From: Aquabacterium sp.
Lineage (GTDB): Bacteria > Pseudomonadota > Gammaproteobacteria > Burkholderiales > Burkholderiaceae_C
DNA length: 36,058 bases
NCBI RefSeq assembly: GCF_021768455.1
Contig: NZ_JAIZVX010000022.1
Span: 1 to 36,058 of the forward strand
Direction: 5' to 3'
Shown: positions 7,303-19,373 of the stretch, in pieces
Layout: each line of letters starts with the position of its first letter
How positions within the stretch are numbered: the first letter of the stretch is position 1
Made by a program: the position numbers and the translations under genes
The notes under the pieces: model-generated
Seen by the model: only the letters and a program-made list of their open reading frames with translations
Told to the model about the DNA's origin: nothing
Databases searched by the model: none

Positions 7303-8523
7303 TCAGTGTGCAGCCCATTGGATGGTGCTGATGTCGATGCCGTCCTTGTACATGTCCCACAGAGGGGACAGTTCGCGCAGCTTGGCCACGCGGTCTTGCA
7401 AGGTGGTGACGACGAAATCGATTTCCTCTTCCGTCGTGAAACGGCCGATGGTCATGCGCAGGGAGCTGTGGGCCAGCTCGTCGGAACGACCCAGGGCACG
7501 CAGCACGTAGCTGGGCTCCAGGCTGGCCGAGGTGCAGGCAGAGCCGGAGGACACGGCAATGCCCTTGATGCCCATGATCAGCGACTCGCCTTCGACGTAG
7601 TTGAAGGAGACGTTGAGGTTGTGGGGCACGCGGCGCTCGAGGTCGCCGTTGACGAAGATCTGCTCGATGCCCTGCAGGCCGGTCAGCAGGCGCTGGCGCA
7701 GGGCCAGGATGCGTGCGTTCTCCGAAACCATCTCTTCCTTGGCGATGCGGAAGGCCTCGCCCATGCCGACGATCTGGTGCGTGGGCAGGGTGCCGGAGCG
7801 CATGCCGCGCTCGTGGCCGCCACCGTGCATCTGCGCTTCGATGCGGATGCGGGGCTTGCGGCGCACGTACAAGGCGCCGATGCCCTTGGGGCCGTAGGTC
7901 TTGTGCGAGGCCAGGCTCATCAGGTCGACCGGCAGGGTGGCGAGGTCGATCTCGACCTTGCCGGTGGCCTGTGCGGCGTCGACGTGGAAGATGATGCCCT
8001 TCTCGCGGCACAGGGCGCCGATGGTGGCGATGTCCTGGATGACGCCGATCTCGTTGTTCACGAACATGACCGAGATCAGGATGGTGTCAGGGCGGATGGC
8101 CGCCTTGAGCACATCGAGGTCGAGCAGGCCGTCTTCCTTGACGTCGAGGTAGGTGGCTTCAAAGCCTTGGCGCTCGAGTTCACGCACGGTGTCGAGCACG
8201 GCCTTGTGCTCGGTCTTGACCGTGATGATGTGCTTGCCGCGCGACTGGTAGAAATGGGCTGCGCCCTTGAGGGCCAGGTTGTTGGACTCGGTGGCACCCG
8301 AAGTCCAGACGATCTCGCGAGGGTCGGCACCGATGAGTTCGGCGACCTGCACACGGGCCTTCTCGACGGCTTCTTCAGCGGCCCAGCCGTAGGCGTGGGT
8401 GCGCGAAGCGGGGTTGCCGAAGTTTTCGCGCAACCACGGGATCATGGCGTCGACGACACGGGGGTCCACCGGGTTGGTGGCGCCGTAGTCCATGTAGATG
8501 GGGAAGTGCGGGGTCATGTCCAT
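7303..8523 (-). CDS. iscS: Cysteine desulfurase IscS
   Basis: A 406-residue PLP-dependent group I cysteine desulfurase that converts L-cysteine to alanine and passes persulfide sulfur to IscU and to tRNA thiolation enzymes. The N-terminal [17 protein letters not shown] is family-typical. [15 protein letters not shown] carries the PLP-stacking region, and K208 ([12 protein letters not shown]) is the Schiff-base lysine. C330 in the mobile loop ([17 protein letters not shown]) is the persulfide cysteine. Length matches E. coli IscS. The ATG at 8523 is used here; an ATG two codons on is equally possible and neither has a clear ribosome site. A 155-base structured gap separates it from iscR. Confidence 0.96.
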   Translation of the reverse strand: MDMTPHFPIYMDYGATNPVDPRVVDAMIPWLRENFGNPASRTHAYGWAAEEAVEKARVQVAELIGADPREIVWTSGATESNNLALKGAAHFYQSRGKHIITVKTEHKAVLDTVRELERQGFEATYLDVKEDGLLDLDVLKAAIRPDTILISVMFVNNEIGVIQDIATIGALCREKGIIFHVDAAQATGKVEIDLATLPVDLMSLASHKTYGPKGIGALYVRRKPRIRIEAQMHGGGHERGMRSGTLPTHQIVGMGEAFRIAKEEMVSENARILALRQRLLTGLQGIEQIFVNGDLERRVPHNLNVSFNYVEGESLIMGIKGIAVSSGSACTSASLEPSYVLRALGRSDELAHSSLRMTIGRFTTEEEIDFVVTTLQDRVAKLRELSPLWDMYKDGIDISTIQWAAH

Positions 8524-8599
8524 GATGGGGACTCAAACAATGCTGGCGCTGACCAACGGCTCGGGAGGATGCCCTGCCCGTCTCAGCGGCTGGCTCAGA

Positions 8600-8616
8600 G
8601 CTGCGCCGGGCGCAGC
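8600..8616 (-). other. Perfect hairpin in the iscR-iscS intergenic region
   Basis: GCTGCGC (8600-8606) and GCGCAGC (8610-8616) form a perfect 7-bp stem with a CGG-type 3-base loop. No T-run follows, so it is not a terminator. A GATAAT at 8629-8634 on the minus strand could be a weak internal -10, but no good -35 accompanies it. The hairpin would fall in the mRNA between iscR and iscS, where structure could protect one part of the transcript. Confidence 0.5.
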
Positions 8617-8678
8617 GGGAAACCCGGGATTATCGCGCTTGCCGGAACCCGGGCACTTGCCTGGGCCCGACAAGACCT

Positions 8679-9215
8679 TTACTTGGTCAGGGCTGCGCCC
8701 AGAGCGAAAACCGAGTTCGGGGCGGTGACCTTGATCGGCTTGACCACGGGCTGGGTGGAGATGGCGCGCTTGACCGGCTGCGCCTCGATGGAGACGCCCT
8801 TGGCAAGCTGGTCTTCCACCAGCTTGCGCAGAGAGATGGAATCGAGGTATTCGATCATCTTGTTGTTGAGCGCCGTCCAGAGGTCGTGCGTCATGCAGCG
8901 GCCGCCGTCGTCGCCACCCATGCAGTTCTCTTTGCCGCCGCAGCCGGTGGCATCGATGGGCTCATCGACCGCCACGATGATGTCGGCCACGGTGATGTCT
9001 TCCGCCTTGCGGCCCAGCGAGTAACCGCCGCCCGGGCCACGGGTGCTTTCCACCAGTTCGTGGCGGCGCAGCTTGCCGAAGAGCTGCTCGAGGTAGGACA
9101 GCGAAATCTGCTGGCGCTGGCTGATCGCTGCCAGGGCGACCGGACCGGTGTGCTCACGCAGGGCCAGGTCGATCATCGCGGTGACCGCAAAACGGCCTTT
9201 GGTCGTCAAACGCAT
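8679..9215 (-). CDS. iscR: Fe-S cluster-sensing regulator IscR (Rrf2 family)
   Basis: This 178-residue Rrf2-family regulator binds a [2Fe-2S] cluster and, in that form, represses its own operon, so that ISC synthesis follows demand. The winged helix is at residues 1-65 (MRLTTKGRFAVTAMIDLA, then SLSYLEQLFGKLRRHELV). The cluster ligands appear as C92, C98 and C107 with H110 (GCGGKENC then RCMTHDLW). The last interval is 3 residues longer than in E. coli IscR (C92, C98, C104). The tail after ~130 is longer and Val/Pro rich, as in many Burkholderiales. The AAGGAG ribosome site is strong. Upstream lies the promoter at 9336-9364, overlapping a probable IscR site. Confidence 0.96.
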   Translation of the reverse strand: MRLTTKGRFAVTAMIDLALREHTGPVALAAISQRQQISLSYLEQLFGKLRRHELVESTRGPGGGYSLGRKAEDITVADIIVAVDEPIDATGCGGKENCMGGDDGGRCMTHDLWTALNNKMIEYLDSISLRKLVEDQLAKGVSIEAQPVKRAISTQPVVKPIKVTAPNSVFALGAALTK

Positions 9216-9335
9216 GGCTAACTCCTTGGTCAGGAACTCGAAAAGGCGCCCGCAGCCGCCTGGGGTTTACCAGTATCAGACCCCTGCGGGATCTCCGCGG
9301 AATCCGGCTCACCCTAATCCCGAGTGAATGACTCA

Positions 9336-9364
9336 ATTATAGGGAAGCCCACTGATTTGGTCAA
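9336..9364 (-). promoter_or_regulatory. isc operon promoter overlapping an IscR-type operator
   Basis: On the minus strand TTGACC (9359-9364), a 17-base spacer and TATAAT (9336-9341) form a near-perfect sigma70 promoter. Predicted initiation near 9329 gives a leader of about 114 bases. The segment GTTGACCAAATCAGTGGG resembles a type 1 IscR site, which in enterobacteria overlaps the -35 region of the isc promoter in the same way. The promoter call rests on sequence; the operator is inferred from similarity and position. Confidence 0.75.
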
Positions 9365-9470
9365 CTTCAGATCAGGGAGTTCCCTGAGTTCCTGACGATG
9401 AGGGCGATAGCCTCCATCAATCAAAAAGCGGGCCAGCACAGGCGCGCCCTGTGAGCCGATCAAACCTGAG

Positions 9471-9989
9471 TCAGCGCGTGGGGTTTGTTCCGACAGACAC
9501 GACAACTTGTCGCAAATGCCCCATCAGGCCCTCGCAAGCGGCTTCGACCAGGTCAAGCACGGCGTCGAAGCCGGCAGGGCCACCGTAGTAGGGGTCGGGC
9601 ACGGTCTGCGCACCGGCATGGGGGGAGTCGGCGGGCAGGAACTCGGTCAGGCGGCGAAGTTTGCGGCGCAGGGCAGGATCGTCGGGACAGGCGTCTTCGA
9701 GCAGGGCGTGGTTGTCCCAGTCCATCGCGAGGATGAGATCGAAGCGCTGGAAGTCGTCCTCCGCAACCTTGCGGGCGCGCAGGTGACCGAGGTCATAGCC
9801 GCGCTGGGCGGCGTGCTTCTGGGTGCGGGGGTCGGGAGGGCTGCCCACGTGGTAGGCGTGGGTGCCGGCCGAATCGACCTGCACCCAGGCGTCGAGTCCG
9901 GTTTGCCGCAGCTTGTGCTGCAGCACGCCTTCGGCCGTGGGACTGCGGCAGATGTTGCCCATGCAGACCATGAGGACCTTGTAGGTCAT
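9471..9989 (-). CDS. Low-molecular-weight protein tyrosine phosphatase
   Basis: A 172-residue cytoplasmic LMW-PTP that hydrolyses phosphotyrosine through a cysteinyl-phosphate intermediate. The P-loop is at the N-terminus: C9 to R15-S16 in VCMGNICRSPTAEGV. The general-acid loop is VPDPYYGG near the C-terminal third. The core ends in the usual helix (FDAVLDLVEAACEGLMGHL), and the tail after it is short. I chose the ATG at 9989 because GGAGAG lies 7 bases upstream; upstream in-frame ATGs would add ~39 residues with no family match. It lies upstream of iscR on the same strand, an association I recall from other Burkholderiales. Its substrate is unknown; homologues act in exopolysaccharide control or arsenate chemistry, and nothing here favours either. 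Confidence 0.9.
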   Translation of the reverse strand: MTYKVLMVCMGNICRSPTAEGVLQHKLRQTGLDAWVQVDSAGTHAYHVGSPPDPRTQKHAAQRGYDLGHLRARKVAEDDFQRFDLILAMDWDNHALLEDACPDDPALRRKLRRLTEFLPADSPHAGAQTVPDPYYGGPAGFDAVLDLVEAACEGLMGHLRQVVVSVGTNPTR

Positions 9990-10189
9990 GGGATTGCTCT
10001 CCGTTGGCGGCGTCGCATCGCTCTCATGAAGCTTGCCTGCGCCGCGCAGGCGTTTCAACCAGTTCATCGGGTTCATGACAGGGTCAGTGAGGGCGCAGGC
10101 TATCACGTGCCCCGCTCACCCGTCGTTTTTGACCAAAACCTATACCGTCTCTCGCAAACCAGGGAAATTCCTGAGGCTTGCGTGCAATT

Positions 10190-10217
10190 TCGTACCACTA
10201 ATGTCGGGAATCGTACC
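10190..10217 (+). promoter_or_regulatory. Candidate AraC-type operator and promoter of the polyol operon
   Basis: The heptamer TCGTACC occurs twice as direct repeats (10190-10196 and 10211-10217), 21 bases start to start, i.e. two helical turns. A possible -10, TATTCT, lies at 10240-10245, so the second repeat abuts the -35 region (10217-10222), which itself has no -35 consensus. That is the classic layout for activation by an AraC-family protein. The regulator encoded at 16886-17848 is the obvious candidate (inference). Confidence 0.5.
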
Positions 10218-10322
10218 GGCGGCCGCAAGAGCCCAAACCTATTCTTCGTCTCCGGCAGGTCGCCCGAGACAGCGGCCACCGATTCAACGCCTTCTCCCCA
10301 CAACACACGCTGGAGACAATCC

Positions 10323-11627
<1,305 letters not shown>

Positions 11628-11637
11628 GCCTGCCGCG

Positions 11638-11661
11638 TCCGGGCCCATGCAAGGGCTCGGA
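11638..11661 (+). other. mRNA hairpin between the binding-protein and permease genes
   Basis: TCCGGGCCC (11638-11646) pairs with GGGCTCGGA (11653-11661) around a 6-base loop, with one G-U pair. No T-run follows. Hairpins at this position in ABC operons commonly protect the 3' end of the binding-protein mRNA, allowing it to be made in excess over the permeases. That role is inferred here from position. Confidence 0.5.
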
Positions 11662-11736
11662 CCTTCACCGGGCGCGCAGCCCGACCTGCGTCGCGTGCGC
11701 GCCCTGCCCTGCCCCTCGGGACCCTGGACCCCTCTC

Positions 11737-12594
11737 ATGAACCGATTCCTGCCCCGTGCCCTGATGGCGCCTGCGGTGATCACGCTCTTCCTGTGGATGA
11801 TCGTGCCGCTGGTGATGACCATCTACTTCAGCCTCATCCGCTACAACCTGATGCAGCCGGATGTGACCGGCTTTGCCGGCATCGAGAACTTCGAATACTT
11901 CCTCACCGACCCGTCGTTTTCGGTGGCGGTGATGAACACGGTGCTGCTGCTGGGCAGCGTCATCGTGATCACGGTGATCCTGGGCGTGGCCCTGGCGCTG
12001 TTGATCGATGCGCCCTTCCCCGGCCGCGGCCTGGTGCGCGTGCTGCTGATCTCGCCCTTCTTCGTCATGCCCACGGTCAACGCGCTGCTGTGGAAGCACA
12101 TGATGATGAACCCCATCTATGGCGTGCTGGCCCAGGTGTGGACCTTCTTCGGCGCCCAGCCCGTGGACTGGCTCACCGACTTCCCGCTGGGCAGCGTGAT
12201 CATCATGATCAGCTGGCAGTGGCTGCCCTTTGCGACCCTGATTTTCATGACCTCGCTGCAGTCGCTCAACCGCGAGCAGCTGGAGGCGGCCCGCATGGAC
12301 GGCGCCAACTACCTGCAGCAGCTGCGCTACATGGTGCTGCCTCACCTGGGCCGCTCGGTGGCGGTGGTGGTGATGATCGAGCTGATCTTCCTACTGAGCG
12401 TGTTCGCCGAGATCTTCACGACCACAGGCGGCGGCCCGGGCGATGCGAGCACGAACGTGGCCTTCCTGATCTTCAAGCAGGCCTTGCTGAACTTCGACGC
12501 CGGTGTGGCCTCGGCTGGCGCGCTCTTCGCCGTCGTGCTGGCCAACATCGCCGCCGCCTTCCTGATCCGCATGGTCGGCAAGAACCTGGATTGA
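11737..12594 (+). CDS. smoF: Polyol ABC transporter permease (SmoF/MtlF-like)
   Basis: This 285-residue inner-membrane permease has about six transmembrane helices. The first is ALMAPAVITLFLWMIVPLVM; others lie around VLLLGSVIVITVILGVALAL and SVIIMISWQWLPFATLIF. The cytoplasmic EAA loop that contacts the ATPase is EAARMDGANYLQQLRYMVLP. It is a MalF-type subunit and pairs with the next gene. I chose the ATG at 11737 (MNRFLPRALMAP), since the upstream frame encodes a Gly/Pro/Arg stretch unlike the family. It ends 9 bases before the next start. Confidence 0.9.
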   Translation: MNRFLPRALMAPAVITLFLWMIVPLVMTIYFSLIRYNLMQPDVTGFAGIENFEYFLTDPSFSVAVMNTVLLLGSVIVITVILGVALALLIDAPFPGRGLVRVLLISPFFVMPTVNALLWKHMMMNPIYGVLAQVWTFFGAQPVDWLTDFPLGSVIIMISWQWLPFATLIFMTSLQSLNREQLEAARMDGANYLQQLRYMVLPHLGRSVAVVVMIELIFLLSVFAEIFTTTGGGPGDASTNVAFLIFKQALLNFDAGVASAGALFAVVLANIAAAFLIRMVGKNLD

Positions 12595-12603
12595 GGTGAA
12601 CCC

Positions 12604-13434
12604 ATGAACCACCCTTATCGTTTCCCTTGGGCCCTGCTCGTGCGCACGGTGTGCGCCTGGGGCGTGACCCTGCTGCTGTTCTTCCCGCTGGGCTGGCTGT
12701 TGATGACGGCCTTCAAGACGGAGTTGCAGGCCATCGCCGTGCCGCCCGAGCTGTTCTTCAAGCCCACCCTGGCCAACTTCCATGAGGTTCAAGAGCGCAG
12801 CGACTACCTGCTGTACGCCAAGAACTCGGTGGTGACCAGCGTGGTCTCGACCCTGCTCGGGCTCCTGATCGCGGCACCGGCGGCGTATTCGATGGCCTTC
12901 TTCAAGGGCCCGCGCACCAAGGACATCCTGATGTGGATGCTCTCGACCAAAATGATGCCCGCCGTGGGCGCCCTGGTGCCCATCTACGTGCTGGCCCAGA
13001 AGACGCACCTGCTCGACACCCAGCTGGGCCTGATCATCGTGTTCACGCTGAGCAACCTGCCCATCATGGTGTGGATGCTGTACTCGCACTTCAAGGACAT
13101 CCCGCACGAGATCCTGGAGGCCGCGCGCATGGACGGCGCCACGCTGTGGCAGGAGGCCTCCCAGGTGCTGCTGCCGCTGGGCATGGGCGGCCTGGCCTCC
13201 ACCGGCCTGCTGTGCCTGGTGCTGAGCTGGAACGAGGCCTTCTGGGCGCTCAACCTGAGCTCGGCGCAGGCCGGCACGCTGGCCACGCTGATCGCGTCCT
13301 ACTCCAGCCCCGAGGGCCTGTTCTGGGCCAAGTTGTCGGCGGCCTCGCTGATGGCCATTGCGCCCATCGTCGTGTTCGGCTGGTTCAGCCAGAAGCAGCT
13401 CGTTCAGGGCCTGACCTTCGGCGCTGTGAAATGA
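12604..13434 (+). CDS. smoG: Polyol ABC transporter permease (SmoG/MtlG-like)
   Basis: The second permease, 276 residues, is of the MalG type. Transmembrane helices include VCAWGVTLLLFFPLGWLLMT at the N-terminus, SVVTSVVSTLLGLLIAAPAA, and AASLMAIAPIVVFGWFSQK near the C-terminus. The EAA loop EAARMDGATLWQEASQVLLP couples it to the ATPase. A GAGG ribosome site precedes the ATG, and the gene follows smoF after 9 bases, so the two are translated together. It ends 72 bases before the ATPase gene. Confidence 0.91.
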   Translation: MNHPYRFPWALLVRTVCAWGVTLLLFFPLGWLLMTAFKTELQAIAVPPELFFKPTLANFHEVQERSDYLLYAKNSVVTSVVSTLLGLLIAAPAAYSMAFFKGPRTKDILMWMLSTKMMPAVGALVPIYVLAQKTHLLDTQLGLIIVFTLSNLPIMVWMLYSHFKDIPHEILEAARMDGATLWQEASQVLLPLGMGGLASTGLLCLVLSWNEAFWALNLSSAQAGTLATLIASYSSPEGLFWAKLSAASLMAIAPIVVFGWFSQKQLVQGLTFGAVK

Positions 13435-13506
13435 CCCTCCCCCCGTTACGCGATCACGCTCAGGCGATTCTGCCGTTTGTTCTCCATTCAAGTTAAGAGT
13501 CCCAGC

Positions 13507-14568
13507 ATGGCATTCCTGCAACTCAAAGGTTTCCACAAGCGCTTCGGCGATGTGCACACGATCAAGGGCATCGACCTGACGATCAACAAGGGCGAGTTCA
13601 TCGTTTTCGTCGGGCCCTCGGGCTGCGGCAAGTCCACCCTGCTGCGACTGATCGCCGGCCTCGAAGAGGTGAGCGATGGGCAGCTGATGCTCGATGGACG
13701 CGACATCACACACGCGCCATCTTCCAAACGCGACCTGGCGATGGTGTTCCAGAGCTACGCGCTCTACCCGCACATGAGCGTGTACGAGAACATGAGCTTT
13801 GCGCTCAAGCTGGCCAAGGTGGACGAGGCCGTGATCCGCGAGAAGGTCGAGCGTGCCGCGCGGATCCTCAACCTCACCAGCTACCTGGACCGCACGCCCA
13901 AGGCGCTGTCGGGCGGCCAGCGCCAGCGTGTGGCGATTGGCCGCGCCATCGTGCGCAACCCCAAGGTGTTCTTGTTTGACGAGCCGCTCTCCAACCTGGA
14001 CGCGGCCCTGCGCGGCCAGACCCGCGTGGAGATCGCCAAGCTGCACCGCGAACTCGGCGCCACCACCATCTATGTGACGCACGACCAGGTGGAGGCCATG
14101 ACCCTGGCCGACCGCGTGGTGGTGCTGCGCGATGGCCTCATCGAACAGGTGGGCACGCCGCTGGAGCTGTACGACCGCCCGGCCAACCAGTTCGTGGCCC
14201 AGTTCATCGGCACGCCGCAGATGAACGTGGTGCCGGCCGCCCAGCTGCCGCAGTTCGAGCAGGTCAGCGGCCTGACGCTGCCCGCGGGCGGTGCCATCGG
14301 TCTGCGCCCGGAGAGCGTCACGCTCACCGCCCCCGACCAGAGCCCCATCCATGGCCGGGTGGAGCTGCTCGAAGCCCTGGGGGCCGAGACCCTGATCTAC
14401 GTGACCACCCCCAGTGGCGCGCAACTGGTGTCGCGCCTGAACCAGCGCACCAGCCTGCAGGCCGGTCAGACCGTGGGCGTGCAGATCGACACCGACGCCG
14501 CCCACCTGTTCGACGCCCAGGGCCGCATCACGCGCACCGGCGCCCAGGCCGTGGGCCTGGCGCACTGA
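13507..14568 (+). CDS. smoK: Polyol ABC transporter ATP-binding protein (SmoK/MtlK-like)
   Basis: A 353-residue MalK-type ATPase that powers the polyol importer. Walker A is GPSGCGKST at residues 36-44. The Q loop is VFQSYALYPHMSVYEN, the signature LSGGQRQR is at about 134-141, and Walker B is VFLFDEP near 154-160 followed by the D loop SNLDAALR. The switch histidine is in IYVTHDQVEAMTLADR. The C-terminal ~110 residues form the TOBE/OB regulatory region (IGLRPESVTLTAPDQ). I chose the ATG at 13507 (MAFLQLKGFHKRFG), with AAGAG upstream; a start 10 codons earlier is possible but not family-like. Confidence 0.92.
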   Translation: MAFLQLKGFHKRFGDVHTIKGIDLTINKGEFIVFVGPSGCGKSTLLRLIAGLEEVSDGQLMLDGRDITHAPSSKRDLAMVFQSYALYPHMSVYENMSFALKLAKVDEAVIREKVERAARILNLTSYLDRTPKALSGGQRQRVAIGRAIVRNPKVFLFDEPLSNLDAALRGQTRVEIAKLHRELGATTIYVTHDQVEAMTLADRVVVLRDGLIEQVGTPLELYDRPANQFVAQFIGTPQMNVVPAAQLPQFEQVSGLTLPAGGAIGLRPESVTLTAPDQSPIHGRVELLEALGAETLIYVTTPSGAQLVSRLNQRTSLQAGQTVGVQIDTDAAHLFDAQGRITRTGAQAVGLAH

Positions 14569-14615
14569 GGCCCTCACCCGCTCACCCCACGAGCCACCTC
14601 TCATCTGGAACCATC

Positions 14616-16028
14616 ATGACCACGCCTTCTCAACCCCTCGTGATGCTGCACCTGGGCCTGGGCTCCTTCCACCGGGCCCACCAGGCGGTCTACCAGCACC
14701 TGCTGCACAGCCAGGGCGACCACAGCTGGGTGCTGGCCGGCGGCCACATCCGCCCGGACATGCCCGAGACCATCGCCGCCCTGCAGGCCAGCGGTGGCGC
14801 CTACACGCTGGAGACCATTTCGCCAGCGGGTGAGCACGTCTACACGCGCATCACGTCCATCCAGCGCGTGATCCCGCACGATGCGCAACTGGCCGGGCTG
14901 ACCGCCTGTGGCGCCGAACCGAGCACCCGCATCATCTCCTTCACGGTGACCGAAGCGGGCTACTACCTCGATGCCCACAACCGGCTGGACCTGGGCTTCG
15001 CAGACCTGGTGGCCGATGTGGCCGCCCTCAAGGCCGGCCAGGCGGGCAGCACCATCTACGGTGCGCTCACCCAGATCCTGCGGGCCCGCATGCAGCAAGG
15101 CAGCGGCGACGTCACCCTGCTGAACTGCGACAACCTGCGCCACAACGGCGACCGCTCGCGCAGCGGCCTGCTGCAGTTCATCGACCTGATCGGCGATGCG
15201 CCGCTGAAGGCCTGGGTGGAGGCCCACACGAGCAGCCCGAACGCCATGGTCGACCGCATCACCCCACGCCCCACGCCGGCTGTGCGCGAGCGCGTGAAAG
15301 CCGCCACCGGGGTGGACGACGCGGCGGCGCTGATGGGCGAGAGCTTCATCCAGTGGGTGATCGAGGACCGCTTCATCGCTGGTCGCCCTGCCTGGGAAAA
15401 GGTGGGCGTGGAAATGGTGCAGTCGGTCGATGCCTACGAAGAGGCCAAGATCCGCCTGCTCAATGCCACGCACAGCTGCATCGCCTGGGCAGGCACCCTG
15501 GTGGGCATGCTCTACATCCACGAAGGCACCCACGATGCCGAGATCCGCCAGATGGCCTTCGATTACGTCACCGACGACGTGATCCCGGTGCTGGACACGC
15601 CAGAGCACCCCTGCCCCATCCACTTGCCCACCTACCGTGACGTGGTGCTGGACCGCTTTGGCAACCCGGCCATCCAGGACACCAACCAGCGCGTGGCCAT
15701 GGACGGCTTCAGCAAGATCCCGGGTTTCATCGCGCCCACCTTCCGCGAGCGCCTGGCCCGTGGCGAAACCATCGACAGCGTGGCCATGTTGCCTGCGCTG
15801 TTCCTGGCCTACCTGCAGCGCTGGCACGCAGGCCTCATCCCCTACACCTACCAGGACCAGGCGATGGACCCGGCCGTGGCCCACGCCATCTGCGAGGCCG
15901 CCGACCCGGTCGCCGCCTTCTGCGCCGACGCCACGCTGTGGGGCCCGCTGGCGCGTGACGAACGCCTGGTGAGCGCCATCCGCCGGGCCAGCGAACGTGT
16001 GGCGGCCTTTGTGGCCCGCCGCGCCTGA
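14616..16028 (+). CDS. Long-chain mannitol/D-arabitol dehydrogenase family enzyme
   Basis: A 470-residue NAD(P)-dependent polyol dehydrogenase of the mannitol dehydrogenase family. These enzymes oxidise D-mannitol to fructose or D-arabitol to D-xylulose without zinc. The nucleotide-binding start GLGSFHRAHQAVYQ is at residues 14-27. The catalytic K-x4-N-x2-H triad is K278, N283, H286 (AKIRLLNATHSCIAWAG), the spacing known from Pseudomonas fluorescens mannitol dehydrogenase. The downstream xylulokinase makes D-arabitol (DalD-type) as likely as mannitol; several enzymes of the family accept both. GGAA lies ahead of the ATG at 14616. It follows the ATPase gene after 47 bases. Confidence 0.88.
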   Translation: MTTPSQPLVMLHLGLGSFHRAHQAVYQHLLHSQGDHSWVLAGGHIRPDMPETIAALQASGGAYTLETISPAGEHVYTRITSIQRVIPHDAQLAGLTACGAEPSTRIISFTVTEAGYYLDAHNRLDLGFADLVADVAALKAGQAGSTIYGALTQILRARMQQGSGDVTLLNCDNLRHNGDRSRSGLLQFIDLIGDAPLKAWVEAHTSSPNAMVDRITPRPTPAVRERVKAATGVDDAAALMGESFIQWVIEDRFIAGRPAWEKVGVEMVQSVDAYEEAKIRLLNATHSCIAWAGTLVGMLYIHEGTHDAEIRQMAFDYVTDDVIPVLDTPEHPCPIHLPTYRDVVLDRFGNPAIQDTNQRVAMDGFSKIPGFIAPTFRERLARGETIDSVAMLPALFLAYLQRWHAGLIPYTYQDQAMDPAVAHAICEAADPVAAFCADATLWGPLARDERLVSAIRRASERVAAFVARRA

Positions 16029-16076
16029 GCACACCGTCCGACATCGCACGCTGAAGTCATTCAACAGGAATCGTCC

Positions 16077-16862
<786 letters not shown>

Positions 16863-16885
16863 GCCCTGTTCTGGGAACCGATGCC

Positions 16886-17848
16886 ATGACCCAGCGCGAC
16901 CGCCTCGCCCCCAGAAACCTGCCCCGACAACGCCAGCCGGAGCTGGAACACGAACACGTTCGCAGCCCCGCACTGGGTTATGAGTCTCCCGAGGACGTGG
17001 GCTTTGTGAGATGCCTCTCACACGGCTTCCCGACCCCGCTGGCCCGCTGGCACCACCACGACGAGTACGAACTGCACCTGATCAACGCCACCTCGGGCAA
17101 GGCCTTTGTGGGCGACTGGATCGGCCCGTTCCAGCCCGGTCACCTGGTGCTGGTCGGGCCGCGCCTGCCACACAACTGGGTGTCGATGGACCTGCCGGAG
17201 GACGGCGTGCCCCAGCGCGACCTGGTCATCCAGTTCCAGCACGAACCGATTGCCCAGGCTGCGGCCCACATCCCCGAGCTGGCCGAGGCCCTGCCCATGC
17301 TGGAACGCGCCCGCCTGGGCATCGAGTTCTTCGGCATGGGCGAACGGGCCGAGCAGCACTGGCACCGCATCAAGGGCAGCCGCGGTCTGCGCCGCTTCGC
17401 GGCCTTCAGCGAGCTGCTGGGGGACCTGGCGCACTGCACGGACTTCCGCCTGCTCTCCAGCGTTCAGATGCAAAGCGCCGGAGACGATGACCAGCTTGAT
17501 CACATCAACGCGGTGGTCAGCCGGATCACGAACGACGTGTCCCAGGCCTTCTCGGCCTCGCAACTGGCCACCGAACTCGGCATGAGCGAGAGCCGCTTCT
17601 CGCGCTTTTTCCGCAAGGCCACGGGCAACACCTTCACCGACTTCGTCAACCGCGTGCGCGTGAACCGCGCCTGCCAGCTGTTGATGGACTCCGACCGGCT
17701 GGTCACCGACATCTGCTACGAGGTCGGCTTCAACAACGTGGCGAACTTCAACCGCCGCTTCCTCGAGATCAAGGGCATGACGCCCACGGAATTCCGGCGC
17801 CAGGCCGACACCCGTTTCGGCATGCCGCCCCTGGTGCGCAAGGCCTGA
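16886..17848 (+). CDS. AraC-family regulator of polyol utilisation
   Basis: A 320-residue regulator with an N-terminal cupin sensor domain. The cupin region includes ARWHHHDEYELHLINATSG near residue 50 and FQPGHLVLVGPRLPHNW near 87. The C-terminal AraC DNA-binding domain spans about 210-305: FSASQLATELGMSESRFSRF is the first helix-turn-helix, and LVTDICYEVGFNNVANFNRR is the second. It resembles MtlR-type activators of mannitol operons. It is encoded inside the operon, 23 bases after smoS and 46 before xylB, so it would be self-amplifying if it activates the promoter near 10217. The target is inferred from the paired direct repeats there. Confidence 0.88.
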   Translation: MTQRDRLAPRNLPRQRQPELEHEHVRSPALGYESPEDVGFVRCLSHGFPTPLARWHHHDEYELHLINATSGKAFVGDWIGPFQPGHLVLVGPRLPHNWVSMDLPEDGVPQRDLVIQFQHEPIAQAAAHIPELAEALPMLERARLGIEFFGMGERAEQHWHRIKGSRGLRRFAAFSELLGDLAHCTDFRLLSSVQMQSAGDDDQLDHINAVVSRITNDVSQAFSASQLATELGMSESRFSRFFRKATGNTFTDFVNRVRVNRACQLLMDSDRLVTDICYEVGFNNVANFNRRFLEIKGMTPTEFRRQADTRFGMPPLVRKA

Positions 17849-17894
17849 GCCCGGCCCCAGGCACCCGACCACCCTGCACAGAAAGCCTTTCACC

Positions 17895-19373
<1,479 letters not shown>

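Noticed and set aside
8629-8634. GATAAT as an internal promoter for iscS
   Set aside because: No acceptable -35 at the right spacing; mentioned only within the hairpin note.
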